Assembly: GCA_013298545.1 (NCBI GenBank)
Contig: JAAFIA010000013.1
Span: 1-55,255, forward strand
Source of the DNA: Bacteroidota bacterium
Lineage (GTDB): Bacteria > Bacteroidota > Bacteroidia > Palsa-965
Direction: 5' to 3'
DNA length: 55,255 nt
Shown in pieces: positions 6,959-15,817 of the stretch. Every line of letters begins with the position of its first letter. Positions within the stretch are counted from its first letter, which is position 1. The translations under genes and the position numbers were made by a program. A model generated the notes under the pieces. It did no database searches. It was given only the letters and a program-made list of their open reading frames with translations, and was not told the DNA's origin.

Positions 6959-8890
6959 CTAGAAAGAGGGATTGACTGTTGTGCGATAAATAATTCGCGA
7001 TATTGCCCAAGCACAATCAAATTTGGTCGGCATGGTTAATGTAATTGTTCCATTTATTCCAGATTTTACATCTTCTTGTTTGATGATTTTTCCTGCAATG
7101 CGTGTGTCGTAATACACAATACGGTACAAGGTTCTTTTTTCAAATCCACCTACTTCAATTGTTTTTCCGGTGTAATCTTGCATGGCCGCTAGCTTGTCAT
7201 TATCGTGTGGCGGAAGCATTTTTTTTCCATTTCTGTCTTGGCACGAATCGCTTACATTTTGCCACCACCAGCTTCGGTTGTGTAACCAGCCACAAGCCTT
7301 TGATTGGTTGACAACTTGATAATAGCAGTCAAATTCTGTGTTCTTATCAAAAGCATAAACTGTTTTTTCTGGATTCCAATTAATCTTCAACAAAACACTA
7401 TCTGCAAACCAACGCAAAGCCGGAAAATTATTTTTTCGAAACGCATCATTTGACCATTGCCACCAAGGCAAGCCGCTACCATATCCGCCCGAAAGCGCCG
7501 ATGCCCAAAGCGCCGTATGAAAACTCACGTCGTTGCAAAGCTCATAATCACTCGGATCAGCAGCATTTACAGGACCAGCAATCATACCTGTCTCCGTAAA
7601 TAAAAACGGTTTTTCCCACCGCCGCCAAACGCCCCGCTGCTCTCGAATTGGATGACGCCCATTGATGTCGATCCACCGCGATTCGTTTACATTATAATTA
7701 TTTCCATACGGATGCAAACTCGTCAACTGCAACCCATCGATACCGAAAATTGACCCAAGTGGATGAGTTGAAAAGCAAGTCGTCAGCAAATGCCGGTTGT
7801 CTTTTAAATCCTCCCGAATAAAGCGGCACATCTCTACATGCCAGTCGATAAACCGTTGCTCATTTCCTTTGTAATCGCTCCATCCATTCATTTCGCTCAT
7901 CAACTCAATTGCTGCTAAATGCGGCGAATGTCCCCAACGCGCAAGCATATACCGCAGTTTTTGTTTGTACATCAAACGACACGAATCATTGACTAAAAAA
8001 TCTGATGGCCGCGCATTTGCAGGTAAAAATTTCCGGTACGGATTTTTTTTCCACGAATAATTTTCGTCAAAACTTTCCTGAAAATTAGTGTGCATTTCTA
8101 AACACAATTGAATATAGATCCCACGTTGTTCGGCAATGCGCAAAATACTGTCAAGCACCGCAGCGGATGTTTGGTTGTAATGACCTGCTTCTTCCCATTC
8201 TATGCTCATGGTCCAAGGGACTAAAACAATGCGCACATAGTTTCCGCCATTAGCCCCGAGGTTATGGATATAATCGAAAATGTCGTAATAGCCCGAGCTA
8301 TAAACAGGAAATGGCCCCGATTTTCCACGCAAAACAGGCATATCTGTCCAAGCAATGTTTTGCCCAATTGCAAAAAATGGTTTTTGATTTTCAAACATCA
8401 ACAACCGTTGTCCTTGTTTGGCTTGTAGCCATCCCGGATTTTTTCCCGCCACACACCGGATTTCAATTTCCGTAGGCATGGGCATACGCTCGCCCGAGGG
8501 ATCGCCGAGTAAAACAGAAGCCATCCACAATCCGGTATCGGGCGGGCAAAACCGCACCCGAAAAGGCCATTCCGAAAAATTTGTTTGCAAAACATTTAAG
8601 GTTTTAATCGGAGTTGGGTCTTCATAATAAAACGCATCAACGATGTAATGTGTTTTACCATTCGAAAACGCTACTTGAATCGCAATGTCCGAAGCGAGGT
8701 AGGGATTGCGCGATGGAATACCGTTACTCGAATAATTTTGTAAAAGACGCCTATACGCCGGAACATTTAAACCAAGTTCAATGGTTTCAAAACGACCCAC
8801 TTGAGACGCACACAAACGCTTGATTTCAAAAGGTTGCGCTTGGAGCGAAAAGGAGAAAATAAAAGAGAAGAGAATGAAAAGGTTTCGCAT
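6959..8890 (-). CDS. Secreted clan GH-A glycoside hydrolase (cellulase/mannanase-like)
   Basis: This 643-residue exported protein begins MRNLFILFSFIFSFSLQAQ (signal peptide). Residues ~20-155 form a beta-sandwich consistent with the DUF5060-type module often placed before such barrels. From ~170 (FFAIGQNIAW) to ~560 there is a TIM barrel with clan GH-A features. These include GGNYVRIVLVPW, LRIAEQRGIYIQLCLEMH, a candidate acid/base glutamate E333 in ELMSEMNGW and a candidate nucleophile E433 in FLFTETG. The usual residue before the acid/base is Asn; here it is Ser, so the enzyme is divergent. A C-terminal beta domain (~570-643) follows. No T9SS domain is present, so it is likely periplasmic. 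Retaining beta-glycosidase activity is inferred; the substrate is unknown. Confidence 0.75.
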   Translation of the reverse strand: MRNLFILFSFIFSFSLQAQPFEIKRLCASQVGRFETIELGLNVPAYRRLLQNYSSNGIPSRNPYLASDIAIQVAFSNGKTHYIVDAFYYEDPTPIKTLNVLQTNFSEWPFRVRFCPPDTGLWMASVLLGDPSGERMPMPTEIEIRCVAGKNPGWLQAKQGQRLLMFENQKPFFAIGQNIAWTDMPVLRGKSGPFPVYSSGYYDIFDYIHNLGANGGNYVRIVLVPWTMSIEWEEAGHYNQTSAAVLDSILRIAEQRGIYIQLCLEMHTNFQESFDENYSWKKNPYRKFLPANARPSDFLVNDSCRLMYKQKLRYMLARWGHSPHLAAIELMSEMNGWSDYKGNEQRFIDWHVEMCRFIREDLKDNRHLLTTCFSTHPLGSIFGIDGLQLTSLHPYGNNYNVNESRWIDINGRHPIREQRGVWRRWEKPFLFTETGMIAGPVNAADPSDYELCNDVSFHTALWASALSGGYGSGLPWWQWSNDAFRKNNFPALRWFADSVLLKINWNPEKTVYAFDKNTEFDCYYQVVNQSKACGWLHNRSWWWQNVSDSCQDRNGKKMLPPHDNDKLAAMQDYTGKTIEVGGFEKRTLYRIVYYDTRIAGKIIKQEDVKSGINGTITLTMPTKFDCAWAISRIIYRTTVNPSF

Positions 8891-9017
8891 CGTTTCAAAG
8901 GTGCGATTTTTTGAGAGAAGGTAGATCCGAGAAAAACAAATTTCATCAATCAATCTTACCACTTTCTCAAACAATTTCCCCAGTCAATCGTTTTGTTTTA
9001 AATTCGATTCACACTAT

Positions 9018-9644
9018 ATGCCAAACCACGAAAACGACGATTCTTTTGAACCCGCAATTTTTGAGCGCGTAGCAAAAATTGCGCCTTTGAAAGTATTGAT
9101 GTTCTTTGTCATACTTTCGATTTCTATTCTTTTCGCGGTCTTACTTTTTGTCTTTACCAAAACCGATCCGGCCATGCGTTTGGGCGGGCAACACTTCCCC
9201 AAACTGTTTTTTCTAAGCTCCGTATTGCTCATCGCATGCAGCTATTTACTCGAACAGGCCAAAAAAGCATTTTATACCGATAATCATGCTCGTTTGCAAA
9301 ACATGTATTTGCTCACACTGGTATTTAGCATCGGATTTTGTATTGCTCAGGTTTTTGGCTGGCAACAACTCTGGGAAACAGGAATTGGATTGAGAGGCGA
9401 ACGGAGCGGTGCGGCACTTTACATCATTTCGGGCTTACACGTACTGCATTTGTTGGGCGGCATGGTTTTTTTATTTGTGGCTTTATTTCGCATTGCCGGA
9501 CTTGGTGGCGATCCAGTCAAGGCATTGGTTCACTTTTCCGACCCCATGCAACGCCTTCGCGTCGAAATGCTCGTGCGTTATTGGCATTTTTTAGATATTC
9601 TTTGGTTGATTTTATTTTTCTATTTCCTTTGGTTTTTCCTCTAA
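9018..9644 (+). CDS. Heme-copper oxidase subunit III-like membrane protein (orphan)
   Basis: This 208-residue protein has about five transmembrane helices and the layout of cytochrome c oxidase subunit III. It has an N-terminal amphipathic stretch, LGGQHFPKLFFLSSVLLIACSYL, GLHVLHLLGGMVFLFVALF (helix with the conserved GLH) and the terminal RYWHFLDILWLILFFYFLWFFL, the standard COX3 ending with W-H-F-x-D-x-x-W. Subunit III stabilises the oxidase in the inner membrane. No subunit I, II or cytochrome genes are adjacent, so it stands alone between a glycosidase and dxs. It may be a detached subunit of an oxidase encoded elsewhere. Confidence 0.82.
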   Translation: MPNHENDDSFEPAIFERVAKIAPLKVLMFFVILSISILFAVLLFVFTKTDPAMRLGGQHFPKLFFLSSVLLIACSYLLEQAKKAFYTDNHARLQNMYLLTLVFSIGFCIAQVFGWQQLWETGIGLRGERSGAALYIISGLHVLHLLGGMVFLFVALFRIAGLGGDPVKALVHFSDPMQRLRVEMLVRYWHFLDILWLILFFYFLWFFL

Positions 9645-9770
9645 AAACAGCCTGTTTTGCCCGTTTTTGCCCGATTTAACAATCCTTAACCCTGTTTTGT
9701 CCGTAAATCACACACGAACCTGTTGAAATTCACGTTTCTGCCCCGCATGAAACGTTCAACATTTTTGAAG

Positions 9771-9778
9771 TACCTTTG
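9771..9778 (+). promoter_or_regulatory. -7 box (TACCTTTG) for dxs
   Basis: TACCTTTG is an exact match to TAnnTTTG and ends 10 bases before the ATG at 9789. This supports the 9789 start rather than the in-frame start at 9723, which lies upstream of the box. Confidence 0.65.
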
Positions 9779-9788
9779 TTCTAAGAAC

Positions 9789-11732
9789 ATGGCCACACCT
9801 GCCGATCAATCCGATTTCCGCCCGGGCGACTTGCTCCGGCAAATCAACTATCCTGCCGATCTCCGAAACCTTTCGGAAGAACAACTCACGCAGGTATGCA
9901 ACGAGCTTCGTCAATACATCATCGATTTGGTTTCCGTTAAAGGTGGCCACTTCGGTGCAAGCCTTGGCGTTGTTGAATTAACAGTTGCACTTCATTATGT
10001 TTTCAATACACCATACGATCAACTTGTTTGGGATGTTGGACACCAAGCATACGGGCATAAAATTTTGACGGGTCGTCGCCCTGTATTTCACACCAATCGT
10101 CTTTACAAAGGCATTAGTGGTTTTCCAAAACGCAGCGAAAGCGAATACGATACATTTGGCGTTGGCCACTCCTCAACCTCCATTTCTGGAGCTTTGGGTA
10201 TGGCTGTTGCCGCAAATTATAAAAAAGAAGACCGTCAAACCGTTGCCGTTATTGGTGATGGTGCCATGACTGCTGGCCTTGCGTTCGAAGGACTGAATCA
10301 TGCCGGAATCGAAAAAAGCAATTTACTCGTTGTCCTCAACGACAATTGCATGAGCATAGATCCAAATGTAGGCGCACTCAAAGAATACCTCAACGACATT
10401 ACCACGTCCCACACATACAATAAAGTAAAAGACGAGGTTTGGAAAATGCTCGGTAAAATGAGCAAGTTCGGCCCCGACGCACAAAAAATTGCAACGAAAG
10501 TTAGCGATGCGCTCAAAACCGCCCTGCTCAAACAAAGTAATTTATTTGAATCGTTTCAGTTCCGTTATTTCGGCCCTGTTGATGGACACGATGTAGAACG
10601 CCTCGTGAAAGTCATGCAAGACCTCCGTGATATTCCAGGCCCCAAAATTTTGCACGTCCTCACCCGCAAAGGGCACGGCTATAAATTTTCGGAAGAAGGA
10701 AATCCTACGGTTTGGCACGCGCCCGGTTTATTCGATAAAAATACCGGACAACTCATCAAACCTATGGCAAACGGGCCACAAGCCCCACGCTACCAAGATG
10801 TTTTCGGAAATACGATGGTTGAATTGGCCGAGAAAAATCCGAAAATCATGGGCATTACACCTGCCATGCCTTCTGGATGCTCGCTCAATATTATGATGAA
10901 AGCCATGCCCGATCGCGCATTCGATGTGGGCATTGCCGAACAACACGCTGTTACTTTTTCTGCGGGTCTCGCCACGCAAGGCATGATTCCGTTCTGCAAT
11001 ATTTATTCCTCTTTCATGCAACGTGCCTACGATCAAGTGGTGCATGATGTAGCCTTACAAAATTTACATGTTGTGTTTTGCCTCGATCGCGGTGGCTTGG
11101 CTGGTGCCGATGGTCCAACACACCATGGCGCATTTGATTTGGCCTACTTCCGCTGCATTCCCAACATGGTGGTGAGCGCGCCGATGAATGAACAGGAATT
11201 GCGCAACTTAATGTTTACCGCACAGCTCGAAAAAAATGCTGGACCGTTCAGCATTCGTTATCCACGCGGAAATGGCGTAATGCCCGAATGGCGTACACCG
11301 CTCGAAGAAATTCAGATCGGGCAGGGGCGCGTGGTGCGCGAAGGAAACGACCTCGCTATTTTGACCATTGGGCATCCCGGAAATTTTGCTGTGAAAGCCT
11401 GCGAAAAACTAGACTTACACGATATCGATGCGGCACATTACGACATGCGTTTTGTGAAACCGCTCGATGAAAAATTACTCCACAAAATTTTTGCAAAACA
11501 CAAACACATCATCACCGTTGAAGATGGCTGTGTGCAGGGCGGATTTGGTAGTGCGGTGCTGGAATTTATGGCCGATCACGGTTACACCGCACACGTCATG
11601 CGTCTCGGTATTCCCGACAAATGGGTGGAACACGGCGAACAAGCCGAACTCTGGAAAGAATGTGGTTTTGATGCCGATGCAATTGTAGAAAAAGCCCTTT
11701 CATTTAAGAAAGAACGCGTCCACAAACATTAA
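9789..11732 (+). CDS. dxs: 1-deoxy-D-xylulose-5-phosphate synthase
   Basis: DXS condenses pyruvate and glyceraldehyde 3-phosphate, using thiamine diphosphate, to make DXP, the entry step of the MEP pathway. The 647-residue protein has the expected length and order. An N-terminal TPP domain carries GGHFGASLGVVELTVALH, WDVGHQAYGHKILTGRR and the GDGAMTAGLAFEGLNHAG...LNDNCMSI Mg-TPP motif. A pyrimidine domain carries GIAEQHAVTFSAGLATQG and DRGGLAGADGPTHHGAFDLAY. A C-terminal transketolase-like domain with VEDGCVQGGFGSAV follows. The gene has its own promoter and terminator. With ispG it places two MEP genes in this window without clustering. Confidence 0.97.
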   Translation: MATPADQSDFRPGDLLRQINYPADLRNLSEEQLTQVCNELRQYIIDLVSVKGGHFGASLGVVELTVALHYVFNTPYDQLVWDVGHQAYGHKILTGRRPVFHTNRLYKGISGFPKRSESEYDTFGVGHSSTSISGALGMAVAANYKKEDRQTVAVIGDGAMTAGLAFEGLNHAGIEKSNLLVVLNDNCMSIDPNVGALKEYLNDITTSHTYNKVKDEVWKMLGKMSKFGPDAQKIATKVSDALKTALLKQSNLFESFQFRYFGPVDGHDVERLVKVMQDLRDIPGPKILHVLTRKGHGYKFSEEGNPTVWHAPGLFDKNTGQLIKPMANGPQAPRYQDVFGNTMVELAEKNPKIMGITPAMPSGCSLNIMMKAMPDRAFDVGIAEQHAVTFSAGLATQGMIPFCNIYSSFMQRAYDQVVHDVALQNLHVVFCLDRGGLAGADGPTHHGAFDLAYFRCIPNMVVSAPMNEQELRNLMFTAQLEKNAGPFSIRYPRGNGVMPEWRTPLEEIQIGQGRVVREGNDLAILTIGHPGNFAVKACEKLDLHDIDAAHYDMRFVKPLDEKLLHKIFAKHKHIITVEDGCVQGGFGSAVLEFMADHGYTAHVMRLGIPDKWVEHGEQAELWKECGFDADAIVEKALSFKKERVHKH

Positions 11733-11748
11733 AACATAAACGAAAAGG

Positions 11749-11780
11749 TAACGTCGCTCGAAAGGCGGCGTTATTTTTTT
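11749..11780 (+). terminator. Intrinsic terminator of dxs, overlapping the convergent gene's 3' end
   Basis: TAACGTCGC (11749-11757) pairs with GCGGCGTTA (11765-11773), one G-U pair, followed by seven T (11774-11780). The right arm contains the stop codon of the convergent lipoprotein gene, and the T-run encodes its terminal lysines. Confidence 0.75.
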
Positions 11781-12376
11781 GCTGGACTTGCCGCGGGTTT
11801 TTTCAGCACAAACGAATCCATGAATTTACCGATCGAAGCATTGTTGAGGTTTACATTGTCGGTAATGACGAGCAACGTAAACAACCGTTTGCCCAAAGCA
11901 AATTTGCGCAGTGTAACAACACCCGTATTGGAAGGCATGAGCACTTTAAATTCGTAGCCTTGAACACCGCCGCTTTTCACCGCTTTTCCTTCGCCAGCAA
12001 TTTCGCCACCCATCGACCACGCATAAATTTTCGCATCGGTTGTTAATGCTTCTTTCAAATTGTTGAGCGAGTCGATGGCTTCGGGCAAAGAATAAACAGA
12101 AACCGCATAATAGACATTCTCATCAATCGACTCAAAACCCGGCTCATAAAAAACACGAATGCCGCCTGTTTGCCCTTCAATGGTAACCGTATCGCGAGGC
12201 GTTCCCGGAAAACGAGCGGTATATTCGGTTGAGTCAAAATCTTTCCAACCATCATTAGAGCACGAGGAGAAAAAAAGCAAACTGCAAAAAAGCACAAACA
12301 CGCCAAAAGGCTTCCTGATTTTCGCGAAGGAAAAAAAGAAGGGTAGAAAGCGATGTGGTTGCATTTTTGCTAACAT
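11771..12376 (-). CDS. Small lipoprotein of unknown function
   Basis: This 201-residue protein has a basic N-terminus, a hydrophobic stretch FGVFVLFCSLLFFSSC and a lipobox-like SSC, so it is predicted to be lipidated. The mature part begins SNDGWKDFDSTEYTARFPGTPRDTV, has alternating beta-type sequence and ends in a Pro/Ala/Lys-rich tail. I do not recognise a family with certainty; the opening (a field-of-vision motif of the kind SxxFxxxFPGxP) resembles small surface-stress lipoproteins. The ATG at 12376 is 13 bases after the pgk stop, suggesting co-transcription with pgk. An ATG at 12364 is an alternative. The longer open frame reaching into pgk is a shadow. Confidence 0.7.
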   Translation of the reverse strand: MLAKMQPHRFLPFFFSFAKIRKPFGVFVLFCSLLFFSSCSNDGWKDFDSTEYTARFPGTPRDTVTIEGQTGGIRVFYEPGFESIDENVYYAVSVYSLPEAIDSLNNLKEALTTDAKIYAWSMGGEIAGEGKAVKSGGVQGYEFKVLMPSNTGVVTLRKFALGKRLFTLLVITDNVNLNNASIGKFMDSFVLKKPAASPAKK

Positions 12377-12389
12377 GAAAAATAAGTAC

Positions 12390-13598
12390 TTAATGCGTTG
12401 CCGGATTGTTATTGACTGCATCAACGCCAGGCAATGAGCCAGCTTCGATGTATTCGAGCAACGCGCCGCCACCCGTAGAGACATAACTAACCTGTTCGGA
12501 AAAACCATATTTGTTGACTGCAGCAACAGAGTCGCCACCACCGATGAGTGAATAAGCACCGTTTTGTGTTGCAGCAACAACAGCCTCTGCAGCCGATTTG
12601 GTACCATGTTCAAAATTCGACATTTCAAAAACACCCATTGGCCCATTCCACAAAATGGTTTTGGATTGCGCAATCACAGCAGCATATTGCTTCGCTGTTT
12701 CTGGGCCAACATCAAGGCCCATCCAACCATCGGGAATGGCATGGGTGGCACACGTTTGGATATTAGCGTCGTTTGCAAAATTGTCGGCGCAAACGGCATC
12801 AACAGGAAGATGAATCTGAACGCCCAATTTTTTTGCTGTTTCGAGAATATTTAACGCATTGGGAATCCGGTCTTCTTCAAACAACGATTTTCCGATTGTT
12901 CCGCCCATGGCTTTGATGAAGGTAAATGCCATGCCGCCACCAATGATGATGTGATCGGCTTTCTTCATCAACTGTTCAAGGATCAGAATTTTATCAGAAA
13001 CTTTTGCGCCACCCATGATGGCTGTAAATGGCCGTGCAGCGTTATTCAATACTTTATCAATGCTATTCAATTCGCCCGACATCACAAAACCGAAACATTT
13101 TTTACCTGCAAAGTAATCAGCTATGATTGCGGTAGAAGCATGTGCACGGTGTGCTGTGCCAAACGCATCATTCACATAAAAATCGCCGAGTTTAGCCAAT
13201 TCCTGAGCAAAAGCCGGATCGCCTTTTTCCTCTTGCTTATAGAAGCGCAAATTTTCGAGTAGCAAAACTTCGCCCTGCTGTAAATCAGTAGCCGCTTTTT
13301 GTGCCGTTTCGCCCATGCAATCGGATGCAAATTTTACCGAAATGCCGCCCAACAGGTGCGATAAATGCGCAACCAAATGTTTCAACGAATATTTTTCGGT
13401 AGGCCCTTCTTTTGGGCGACCTAAATGCGACATGAGAATACAAGCGCCTCTATCGTTCAGGATTTTACGAATCGTAGGAATGGCGGCTCGCATGCGCGTA
13501 TCGTCTGTGATTGCAAATGTATCATTGAGGGGCACGTTGAAATCAACGCGAATCAAGACTTTCTTTCCGGCAAAGTTGAAATCAGCAACATTTTTCAT
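12390..13598 (-). CDS. pgk: Phosphoglycerate kinase
   Basis: Pgk transfers the acyl phosphate of 1,3-bisphosphoglycerate to ADP in glycolysis (reversible in gluconeogenesis). The 402-residue protein is full length. It has the substrate-binding N-terminus [15 protein letters not shown], the [10 protein letters not shown] loop, [15 protein letters not shown], the interdomain [14 protein letters not shown], the NGPMGVFE nucleotide-binding loop and the C-terminal [14 protein letters not shown]...[27 protein letters not shown] promoter box lies upstream. It appears to be followed in the same transcript by the small lipoprotein gene. Confidence 0.98.
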   Translation of the reverse strand: MKNVADFNFAGKKVLIRVDFNVPLNDTFAITDDTRMRAAIPTIRKILNDRGACILMSHLGRPKEGPTEKYSLKHLVAHLSHLLGGISVKFASDCMGETAQKAATDLQQGEVLLLENLRFYKQEEKGDPAFAQELAKLGDFYVNDAFGTAHRAHASTAIIADYFAGKKCFGFVMSGELNSIDKVLNNAARPFTAIMGGAKVSDKILILEQLMKKADHIIIGGGMAFTFIKAMGGTIGKSLFEEDRIPNALNILETAKKLGVQIHLPVDAVCADNFANDANIQTCATHAIPDGWMGLDVGPETAKQYAAVIAQSKTILWNGPMGVFEMSNFEHGTKSAAEAVVAATQNGAYSLIGGGDSVAAVNKYGFSEQVSYVSTGGGALLEYIEAGSLPGVDAVNNNPATH

Positions 13599-13617
13599 GA
13601 TGAATCAGATTGGGTTG

Positions 13618-13625
13618 CAAAAATA
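13618..13625 (-). promoter_or_regulatory. -7 box (TATTTTTG) for pgk
   Basis: On the minus strand TATTTTTG matches TAnnTTTG and ends 19 bases before the pgk ATG at 13598. Confidence 0.55.
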
Positions 13626-13651
13626 CACAATGCCCACTTATTGTCAGAAAA

Positions 13652-14848
13652 TTATTCTACATCAGTTTTGGTAAAACGCATCCGCAAGAAAAGTACAACC
13701 AAGCGACTATTAAAAATATACACACCTTTCTCAGAGGATGAGCTAATCACACGTAGGCGCTTTAGTTTTTGAAGAAAATTTGTCAGTTTACTTTTTTCAG
13801 ACGCACTGAGTTTTTTTTCGAGTTCAGATTTGTCGAAGCTTAGGCTGTCGAGATCATCGACCAATTTGGAAAGAATACTTTTATAATCTTTACTTTCAAT
13901 TGTTGCAAGAACCTGGTTGTCGATAAATTTTTGGCCAATGTCTTTTGCCGATTGAACAATACCACGAACACAATCATCAAAACTTATTTGCTCATCCTTG
14001 TTAATCCAAAAACAATTATCACCCAAAACCTGCATCGCTTTTGGATGCCCATCGGAGTATTCGCAAAGCATTTTTAAGCTACCACTTTTTATCTCAACAC
14101 CGACAGAATGAAAAGCTTGTTTGTAAAATAAGCGGATGTCTTTCTCTTCCATTTGTTCTACCGGAACTAAGTCAAAAATGCGATCTATGGGTTGGTGATT
14201 GGCGATCATCTCTAGGCGGCGATCTTCAGTCCCACAGAGCAGTAATAAAAACGGTACGGGATTTTTACTCAATGCATTCCCATCGATCAACGTCTTGATG
14301 AAATGAGCAAAATCGGGGTTTTTAACAATACCATTTAATTCATCGAAAATAAGCACGATACCTTTTGTCCCCGATGTCGATAAACGCGTATATGCTTCGC
14401 GCAGAAAAGGCAAAAAACCTGCCGAAAGGGTAGGAGCATCAACCTTAATTGTACTTAAATCGACCTGTATGCCCATAACCGATTGTTGCCCGATATACTT
14501 AGCAAGCCAATTTCTAATTTTTTCAGAAACTTTCGGCGAGTAACTATCTTCTTCGATCAAACGTTGCAGTGTTCTTTCTGAAAGATCGTTGATTGTTTTG
14601 GCACCACCTAATAACACATGAATCCCAAGCAACTTATACTTCGACTCGCCAATATGACGAATAGCTTGAGCCAAAGAAGATTTGCCAATACCATATTCGC
14701 CCGTCAAAAAAACAGCTTGTGGTTTGCCCAAAGAAACTTGTTTTAATGCCCGTTCTATACGCTCAATCTGCGAGAGCCTACCTACGAAAAATTCAAGTGG
14801 CACTGGCTGCCCAGGATAAAAAGGGCTACGATCTTTTATTAACGACAT
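13652..14848 (-). CDS. P-loop (AAA/STAND-like) ATPase with C-terminal winged-helix-like region
   Basis: This is a 398-residue cytoplasmic ATPase. Walker A is GEYGIGKSS (50-58) and Walker B is IVLIFDELNG (164-173). An arginine-containing sensor region TEDRRLEMI and a GHPKAMQVLGDNCF segment typical of AAA_16/ATPase_2 proteins follow. The last ~80 residues (DDLDSLSFDKSELEKKLSASEKSKLTNFLQKLKRLRVISSS) look like a helix-turn-helix lid. Family members act as regulatory or defence-linked ATPases that bind another protein or DNA, but no partner gene is adjacent. It lies between pgk and the polyphosphate genes, with a 43-base gap from ppx. Function is unassigned. Confidence 0.75.
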   Translation of the reverse strand: MSLIKDRSPFYPGQPVPLEFFVGRLSQIERIERALKQVSLGKPQAVFLTGEYGIGKSSLAQAIRHIGESKYKLLGIHVLLGGAKTINDLSERTLQRLIEEDSYSPKVSEKIRNWLAKYIGQQSVMGIQVDLSTIKVDAPTLSAGFLPFLREAYTRLSTSGTKGIVLIFDELNGIVKNPDFAHFIKTLIDGNALSKNPVPFLLLLCGTEDRRLEMIANHQPIDRIFDLVPVEQMEEKDIRLFYKQAFHSVGVEIKSGSLKMLCEYSDGHPKAMQVLGDNCFWINKDEQISFDDCVRGIVQSAKDIGQKFIDNQVLATIESKDYKSILSKLVDDLDSLSFDKSELEKKLSASEKSKLTNFLQKLKRLRVISSSSEKGVYIFNSRLVVLFLRMRFTKTDVE

Positions 14849-14891
14849 GCTTCAAAAATAACACCAACAACGAACACAAAGCAAATAAAAC

Positions 14892-15800
14892 TTATTCGTG
14901 AAAAACAATCCCTTTACGACGTTCGGTTTTATAGTTTTCGTAAAGCAGATGGATCAATCCATCGGCCATTCCAATTTGTGGTACATATATCTGTTCAATG
15001 GCTGCAGCCTTCATCACCGTCAGAAAAATTTTACCAGCCGGAACAATCACATCTGCTCGATCTGGATTCAACCCAAGATCTTCAATGCGTTGGCGCAGTG
15101 TAAACGATTCCAAATAATCATTCAGTTCACGCAGTTTGGAAAATGCCAGCGGACGATTTTGTTTTTTGCGGCTCATCTTAAAAATTTTATTGATGTTGCC
15201 TCCCGAACCAATGGCCGTTAACGGATGGTAGTCTTGTGTTTCGGTGCGTACCCAATTTTTAAACTCGTTCCAGTCTTCGCGGCTAACGATGTTATTAAGT
15301 AGCCGGATGGTGCCCACATTGAACGAACGCGAAGCCACAATTTTTGTTTTTGAAAACAAGGTTAGCTCCGTACTTCCACCACCCACATCAATGTATAAAT
15401 AATCACTCGCCGGATCAAGCGACTCAGCAGTATGATTGGCGTATATAATTTCGGCCTCCGTTTTTCCATCAATGATTTCAATATCAATGCCCGTTTCTTT
15501 CCGAACACGATCAATGATGTCTTGCCCATTTACAGCTTCGCGCATAGCCGATGTGGCACACGCTTTAAAGCCAAGAACCTCGTTCAAGTCAATGAGGTGG
15601 CGAAATGCCTTCATGGCTAAAATCAATTTTTCAATCTTAGCTTCTGAGATTTTTTTGTGCAGAAAAGCATCCTCGCCCAATCGAATCGGAATGCGTACTA
15701 AATCCGCTTTTTTGAACGAAGGACCATTTATACCTTCATACACATGACTGAAGAGTAAACGAACGGCATTAGAGCCAATATCGATAGCAGCAAATTTCAC
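14892..15800 (-). CDS. ppx: Exopolyphosphatase / Ppx-GppA family phosphatase
   Basis: This 302-residue protein of the ASKHA fold has the N-terminal phosphate loop AAIDIGSNAVRLLF, ATSAMREAVNG, the second loop LYIDVGGGSTELTLFS and AIGSGGNINKIFKMSR. These are the Ppx/GppA motifs. At ~300 residues it is the short form lacking the C-terminal HD-like domain of E. coli Ppx. It should remove phosphate from polyphosphate and/or convert pppGpp to ppGpp. It begins 17 bases after the ppk1 stop on the same strand, so synthesis and breakdown of polyphosphate are coupled in one operon. The neighbourhood favours polyphosphate as substrate. Confidence 0.92.
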   Translation of the reverse strand: MKFAAIDIGSNAVRLLFSHVYEGINGPSFKKADLVRIPIRLGEDAFLHKKISEAKIEKLILAMKAFRHLIDLNEVLGFKACATSAMREAVNGQDIIDRVRKETGIDIEIIDGKTEAEIIYANHTAESLDPASDYLYIDVGGGSTELTLFSKTKIVASRSFNVGTIRLLNNIVSREDWNEFKNWVRTETQDYHPLTAIGSGGNINKIFKMSRKKQNRPLAFSKLRELNDYLESFTLRQRIEDLGLNPDRADVIVPAGKIFLTVMKAAAIEQIYVPQIGMADGLIHLLYENYKTERRKGIVFHE

Positions 15801-15817
15801 GTTTCATAGCAGGATGC

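Noticed and set aside
12377-12673. N-terminal extension of the small lipoprotein into pgk
   Set aside because: It is another reading frame of the well-conserved pgk 3' end; the lipoprotein signal starts at 12376 or 12364.
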